64,000 nt of DNA from Shimia sagamensis (GTDB lineage: Bacteria > Pseudomonadota > Alphaproteobacteria > Rhodobacterales > Rhodobacteraceae), in the NCBI RefSeq assembly GCF_900182745.1, contig NZ_FXTY01000002.1, positions 496,001-560,000 on the forward strand, read 5' to 3'. Shown here piece after piece: positions 61,205 to 64,000 of this stretch. A program made the translations under genes and the position numbers. The notes beneath the pieces are model-generated. The model saw nothing but the letters and a program-made list of their open reading frames with translations. It was not told the origin of the DNA and did no database searches. Position 1 is the first letter of the stretch, and every line of letters starts with the position of its first letter.

Positions 61205-61280
61205 CAAGCGGGGTCACGGGGGCCAGCTCCCCGCTTGGGTGCGCCAATTCACCCCCGAGATATTTAGGGAATATGAATGT
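61205..61280 (-). repeat. Intergenic repeat family, copy 4
   Basis: On the minus strand it starts six bases past the agmatinase stop codon: CATTCATATTCCC, TAAATATCTCGGGGG, then the hairpin CAAGCGGGG/CCCCGCTTG (nine-base arms, 61205-61213 and 61229-61237). It shares its layout with the copies at 24533, 30002 and 34550. Confidence 0.6.
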
Positions 61281-61286
61281 AGTGGA

Positions 61287-62246
61287 TTAGCGCGTGCCGC
61301 GGGCGTGGAAAATGAACCCCAATGTGTTGAGCAACAGCTGCGCCGCCAGAATTGCCGTGGAGCCTGTGGGATCATAGTCCGGCGCCACTTCAACCAGATC
61401 AATGCCGACCACATCATGGCGCATTGATAACGCCTGCATCATCTCCAGCACGTCATAATAGAGAAAGCCACCATGACTGGGCGTGCCGGTGCCGGGCGCA
61501 ATGGACGGGCAAAAGGCGTCAATGTCCACGGTTACATAAACCCGTGCCCCTTCGGGAATACGATTGATCAACGCCTCTGCCCCAAGCTTGCGCGCTTGCC
61601 GCACGCTGAGGATGTCGCTGCCCATCACCCGCGCATCTGCGTAGCCCTCTTTGGCGGTGGAGCTGACATTGCGAATGCCCACCTGCGTGAGACCGGTGAC
61701 ATAGTCCTTTTCCGCTGCCCTTCGCATTGGGTTGCCATGACCAAAGCGCACTCCGTGGCGCTCATCCACAAAATCCAGATGCGCGTCGATCTGTAAAATG
61801 TGGATGGGCCCCTGGTCATCAAACGCATTGATACAAGGGATGTTGATCGAATGATCGCCGCCAATGGTGACCGGCAAAGCCCCCGCCTTCAGCATCGCCC
61901 GTACCCCAGCCTCGATATTGGCATGACTTTTCATCGTGTCGGTATGCACGATATCCGCGTCTCCAATGTCCACAATCCGAACCGAGCCCGGCAGATAGGT
62001 GGCGTCATCCTCATGATCATATGCGCCAGCATGGCCAAAGCTGAACAAGGTTGAGGCCTCGCGCACCGCTCGCGGCCCAAACCGCGCCCCACTGCGCCAT
62101 TGCGTGCCAAAATCATAAGGGGCACCCATCACGGCCACATCAGCCTCGATCGCCTCCCAATCCGGCTGATAAGCCCGCTTTCCAAAGGTTGAAATTCCCA
62201 CAAACGGCAAATCCAGCCGCCCACCTTCATAGCCATGTCCAGCCAT
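61287..62246 (-). CDS. Agmatinase-family ureohydrolase (second copy)
   Basis: A 319-residue manganese enzyme. Family motifs: TIGGDHSINIPC (bridging His/Asp), LQIDAHLDFVDERHGVRFGHGNPMRRA and TVDIDAFCPSIAPGTGTPSHGG. GGDHS is the canonical version, unlike the Tyr variant at 6614. Agmatinase is the default call, but guanidinobutyrase or guanidine-type hydrolases are alternatives. The ATG at 62246 is preferred, as GGGAG is six bases upstream; the ATG at 62252 would have no spacer. Confidence 0.85.
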   Translation of the reverse strand: MAGHGYEGGRLDLPFVGISTFGKRAYQPDWEAIEADVAVMGAPYDFGTQWRSGARFGPRAVREASTLFSFGHAGAYDHEDDATYLPGSVRIVDIGDADIVHTDTMKSHANIEAGVRAMLKAGALPVTIGGDHSINIPCINAFDDQGPIHILQIDAHLDFVDERHGVRFGHGNPMRRAAEKDYVTGLTQVGIRNVSSTAKEGYADARVMGSDILSVRQARKLGAEALINRIPEGARVYVTVDIDAFCPSIAPGTGTPSHGGFLYYDVLEMMQALSMRHDVVGIDLVEVAPDYDPTGSTAILAAQLLLNTLGFIFHARGTR

Positions 62247-62305
62247 TGTCATCTCCCTGTTTGCAACGACGGTGACGGATTTTTACCCCGCCGTAAAGCA
62301 CGTGC

Positions 62306-62328
62306 TATATTGAGAACGAAAGCGGAAC
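62306..62328 (+). promoter_or_regulatory. LexA (SOS) box and -10 element upstream of imuA
   Basis: GAAC (62314-62317), seven bases, GAAC (62325-62328) is the direct-repeat SOS box of Alphaproteobacteria, here read as the complement of GTTC-N7-GTTC. It directly follows a TATATT -10 element (62306-62311), with TTTACC (62282-62287) as a possible -35. It lies 17 bases before the imuA ATG. Confidence 0.75.
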
Positions 62329-62344
62329 ATGCTACATTGCCATC

Positions 62345-62962
62345 ATGGCCACCCACCTCCTCAAACGCGCACCGTCCCGCCCGGCAGATGCCCTTTCTCC
62401 CTTGCCCGAGGTGGCGCTGATCTTGGCACGCCTACACGAAGCCTGCGGCCCGGCGCGGTACAGCTTTGCTTTGTGGCTGGCACATCAGGCCAAAGGCCCG
62501 CTGTTCTGGATTGCCCCGGATTGGGGCGCCGCCCCGCTCCATCCGGCGGGCATGGCGCCTTTTCTCAACCCTGGCAGTGTGACCTTTGTCAGCCCCCGTC
62601 GTCCGGAAGAAGTGCTCTGGACCATGGAAGAGGTTCTGCGCGCCGGCACCGTGCCTCTGGTGGTGGCCGACCTGCCCGGCCCGCCTGCACTTACCCCCGT
62701 GCGCCGTCTGCATCTGGCCGCCGAAACCGGCGCAAAGGCCAGCGGCATGGCCCCTCTGGGATTGATCCTGACCCCCGGCGAAGGTGGCGCGCAAGGCATC
62801 GAAAGCCGCTGGCACATGGCGCAGGATCACCGCGCCAACACAGACGCCTGGTCCCTCACCCGCCTGCGCGCCCGCAACGCGCCCCCACAAAGCTGGCAAC
62901 TCACCGGGTTGCCCCATGCTCCCAAGCTGACCTCACGCGGCAGCGATGCCGAGATAGCCTGA
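62345..62962 (+). CDS. imuA: ImuA-like SOS mutagenesis protein
   Basis: A 205-residue protein related to RecA but without its Walker A motif: LPEVALILARLHEACGPARYSFALWLAHQAKGPLFWIAPDWG, then VVVADLPGPPALTPVRRLHLAAETGAKASGMAPLGLILTPG. ImuA, with ImuB and DnaE2, forms an error-prone repair polymerase system induced by DNA damage. An SOS box 17 bases upstream supports this. The partners are not adjacent: the next gene is a convergent TetR regulator overlapping by 30 bases. Confidence 0.75.
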   Translation: MATHLLKRAPSRPADALSPLPEVALILARLHEACGPARYSFALWLAHQAKGPLFWIAPDWGAAPLHPAGMAPFLNPGSVTFVSPRRPEEVLWTMEEVLRAGTVPLVVADLPGPPALTPVRRLHLAAETGAKASGMAPLGLILTPGEGGAQGIESRWHMAQDHRANTDAWSLTRLRARNAPPQSWQLTGLPHAPKLTSRGSDAEIA

Positions 62963-63553
62963 CGCCGCCCGCATCACCCGTGCCTGCAACGCGGCTGTAT
63001 CAGTCTCCCCACGCAGCAAAGCACCATCAATCATACCACGACACAGCGACAACAGATCCAGCGCCGCCACCTCCACATCTGTCACCGCATGCCGCCGCAA
63101 CACCCGCTGCAACACGTCCAAAATTGCCGCCGTCAGGGCCGCGCCCTCTTCCGACAACGGCACCAAAGCCGCCGCGCGATCCAAAGCTTGCGACAACTGC
63201 GGCCAACCCTTCTGATGTGCAATGGTCGCCGCCACCAAAGCTGCCAAAGCCTCCGGCAACTCTTCCTCCTGATGCACCACCTCCGCCGCTTGCAACCCGC
63301 TCAACAGCCGCGCCCGCTTAGCCCGCACCATCTCCGCAACGATCGATTCCTTGTTGGGGAAATACTGATAGAGCGATCCCACGGACACACCCGCCCGCTC
63401 CGCCACCGCATTGGTGTTAAACCCTTCAAAGCCCTGCGCCACCAGAATGTGAGCCGAGGCTTGCGTGATGGCATCCACTGTTGCTTGCGCACGCGCCTGA
63501 CGCGGCTTTTTGCGTGGTTTTGCAGGAGGTTGCACAGAAATCTTCACAGGCAT
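62933..63553 (-). CDS. TetR-family transcriptional regulator
   Basis: A 206-residue regulator. The DNA-binding helices are ATVDAITQASAHILVAQGFEGFNTNAVAERAGVSVGSLYQYFPNKESIVAEMV. The C-terminal ligand domain is poorly conserved, as usual. A basic stretch (KPRKKPRQARAQ) precedes the helix-turn-helix. The ATG at 63553 gives MPVKISVQPP. It is divergent from an SDR gene, with a GTGAG-N6-CTCAC operator between them, so it probably controls that gene and itself. Confidence 0.88.
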   Translation of the reverse strand: MPVKISVQPPAKPRKKPRQARAQATVDAITQASAHILVAQGFEGFNTNAVAERAGVSVGSLYQYFPNKESIVAEMVRAKRARLLSGLQAAEVVHQEEELPEALAALVAATIAHQKGWPQLSQALDRAAALVPLSEEGAALTAAILDVLQRVLRRHAVTDVEVAALDLLSLCRGMIDGALLRGETDTAALQARVMRAASGYLGIAAA

Positions 63554-63572
63554 AGCAAAGCGAGTCCAAAAC

Positions 63573-63588
63573 GTGAGCAATAACTCAC
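63573..63588. promoter_or_regulatory. Inverted-repeat operator GTGAG-N6-CTCAC
   Basis: Five-base arms GTGAG (63573-63577) and CTCAC (63584-63588) with a six-base centre, between the divergent TetR and SDR start codons. This spacing is common for TetR-family dimers. Confidence 0.55.
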
Positions 63589-63625
63589 ATATTGACTGAA
63601 ACACGCAGCAACACAAGGCTTACCT

Positions 63626-64000
63626 ATGCCACACTTCGCCCACCACAGTATTCTGATCACTGGCGCCACCGGCGGCATTGGCCGCGCGCTCACCCGCGCC
63701 CTCACAGAGGCCGGGGCATTGGTCATCGCCACGGGCCGCAGCGCGCAAGCTTTGGACCGTCTGACAGGTGCCTCACCGGAAGCACTGAAGAAAATTCAGG
63801 CGGATCTCTCCAATGCCGAGGGACGTGACGCCCTGCTGGCACAAATTCAAGGCTACCATGTCTCCGGCATCATCCACGCAGCGGGCGTGCAGTTTGCCCA
63901 AAACATCCCTGAAGGCCTCACCAAACATCCACGCCAATCCGAGCTGGAACTGGCCCTCAACCTGCAAGCTCCAATCCATCTGACCAGCGCCCTGCTCCCC
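63626..64000 (+). CDS. Short-chain dehydrogenase/reductase (partial, runs off the window)
   Basis: The first 125 codons of an SDR. The cofactor motif TGATGGIG is at residues 12-19, and IIHAAGVQ (the NNAG-like motif) is near residue 85. The catalytic Tyr-x-x-x-Lys lies beyond the window, so activity cannot be judged. AAGG is upstream of the ATG. It is divergent from the TetR gene, which probably controls it. Confidence 0.85.
   Translation, partial: MPHFAHHSILITGATGGIGRALTRALTEAGALVIATGRSAQALDRLTGASPEALKKIQADLSNAEGRDALLAQIQGYHVSGIIHAAGVQFAQNIPEGLTKHPRQSELELALNLQAPIHLTSALLP

Noticed and set aside
62329-63321. 330-residue frame across imuA and the TetR gene
   Set aside because: Low-complexity Pro/Ala/Thr text spanning two real genes on both strands.
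1-64000. CRISPR array, insertion sequence or prophage
   Set aside because: No regularly spaced repeats, transposase, integrase or phage structural motifs were found in the translations.

Overview
The window is a piece of chromosome from a marine-type alphaproteobacterium, most likely in Rhodobacterales (Roseobacter group). The evidence is the protein families (DUF4167, DUF6324, DUF6476, HlyU, MmcB and ImuA families, sarcosine oxidase, RpoH with the neighbouring RluD), a GAAC-N7-GAAC SOS box of the alphaproteobacterial type, and a tRNA-His that lacks the extra 5' G and carries A73. Coding is dense on both strands. No phage, insertion sequence, rRNA or CRISPR array was seen.

Layout. 1-3.2 kb: secreted small proteins, an M19 dipeptidase and an AT-richer orphan gene. 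3.3-11.2 kb: iron-binding protein, mazG, an M20 amidohydrolase, an agmatinase-family enzyme, prfA-prmC and a DUF4167 protein. 11.2-15.8 kb: oxidoreductase, a KpsS/C-like protein, rpoH, and an rluD/DUF6476 pair whose divergent start codons overlap. 16-23.4 kb is the most unusual region: an animal-type haem peroxidase with a 123-aa partner, a BTAD (SARP-like) regulator translationally coupled to a YcaO protein, a trypsin-like protease and an unknown protein. 23.6-27.7 kb: tRNA-His and small regulator/effector pairs (ArsR-SRPBCC, GFA/HxlR), each with a visible operator. 27.7-41.6 kb: a riboflavin set (nrdR, ribD, ribE, ribB-type, ribH, nusB) broken up by capsule genes (kpsS, wza-like, kpsC), an ECF sigma factor, a frameshifted metallo-beta-lactamase-fold gene, a second M19 dipeptidase and a GST. 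41.8-48.5 kb: a YjbQ protein, three tandem paralogous lipoproteins, HlyU, rpoD and dnaG. 48.5-56.2 kb: sarcosine oxidase genes B-x-D-A-G, where x is an extra periplasmic protein, then a DUF6151 protein and a glutamate dehydrogenase. 56.5-59.6 kb: a three-gene Tad (TadG/TadE) operon. 59.6-64 kb: aldo/keto reductase, a second agmatinase-family enzyme, an SOS-box imuA without imuB or dnaE2 next to it, and a TetR gene divergent from an SDR that runs off the end.

How genes work together. Sarcosine oxidase with glutamate dehydrogenase suggests methylamine/betaine catabolism feeding one-carbon and nitrogen pools. kpsS, the export lipoprotein and kpsC would build and export a Kdo-linked capsule. RpoD, RpoH and an ECF factor are all encoded here. 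The YcaO/BTAD/protease/peroxidase neighbourhood looks like a peptide- or protein-modifying system with no obvious described counterpart. Its function is inferred only. All family calls are from reading the translations; no database search was run.
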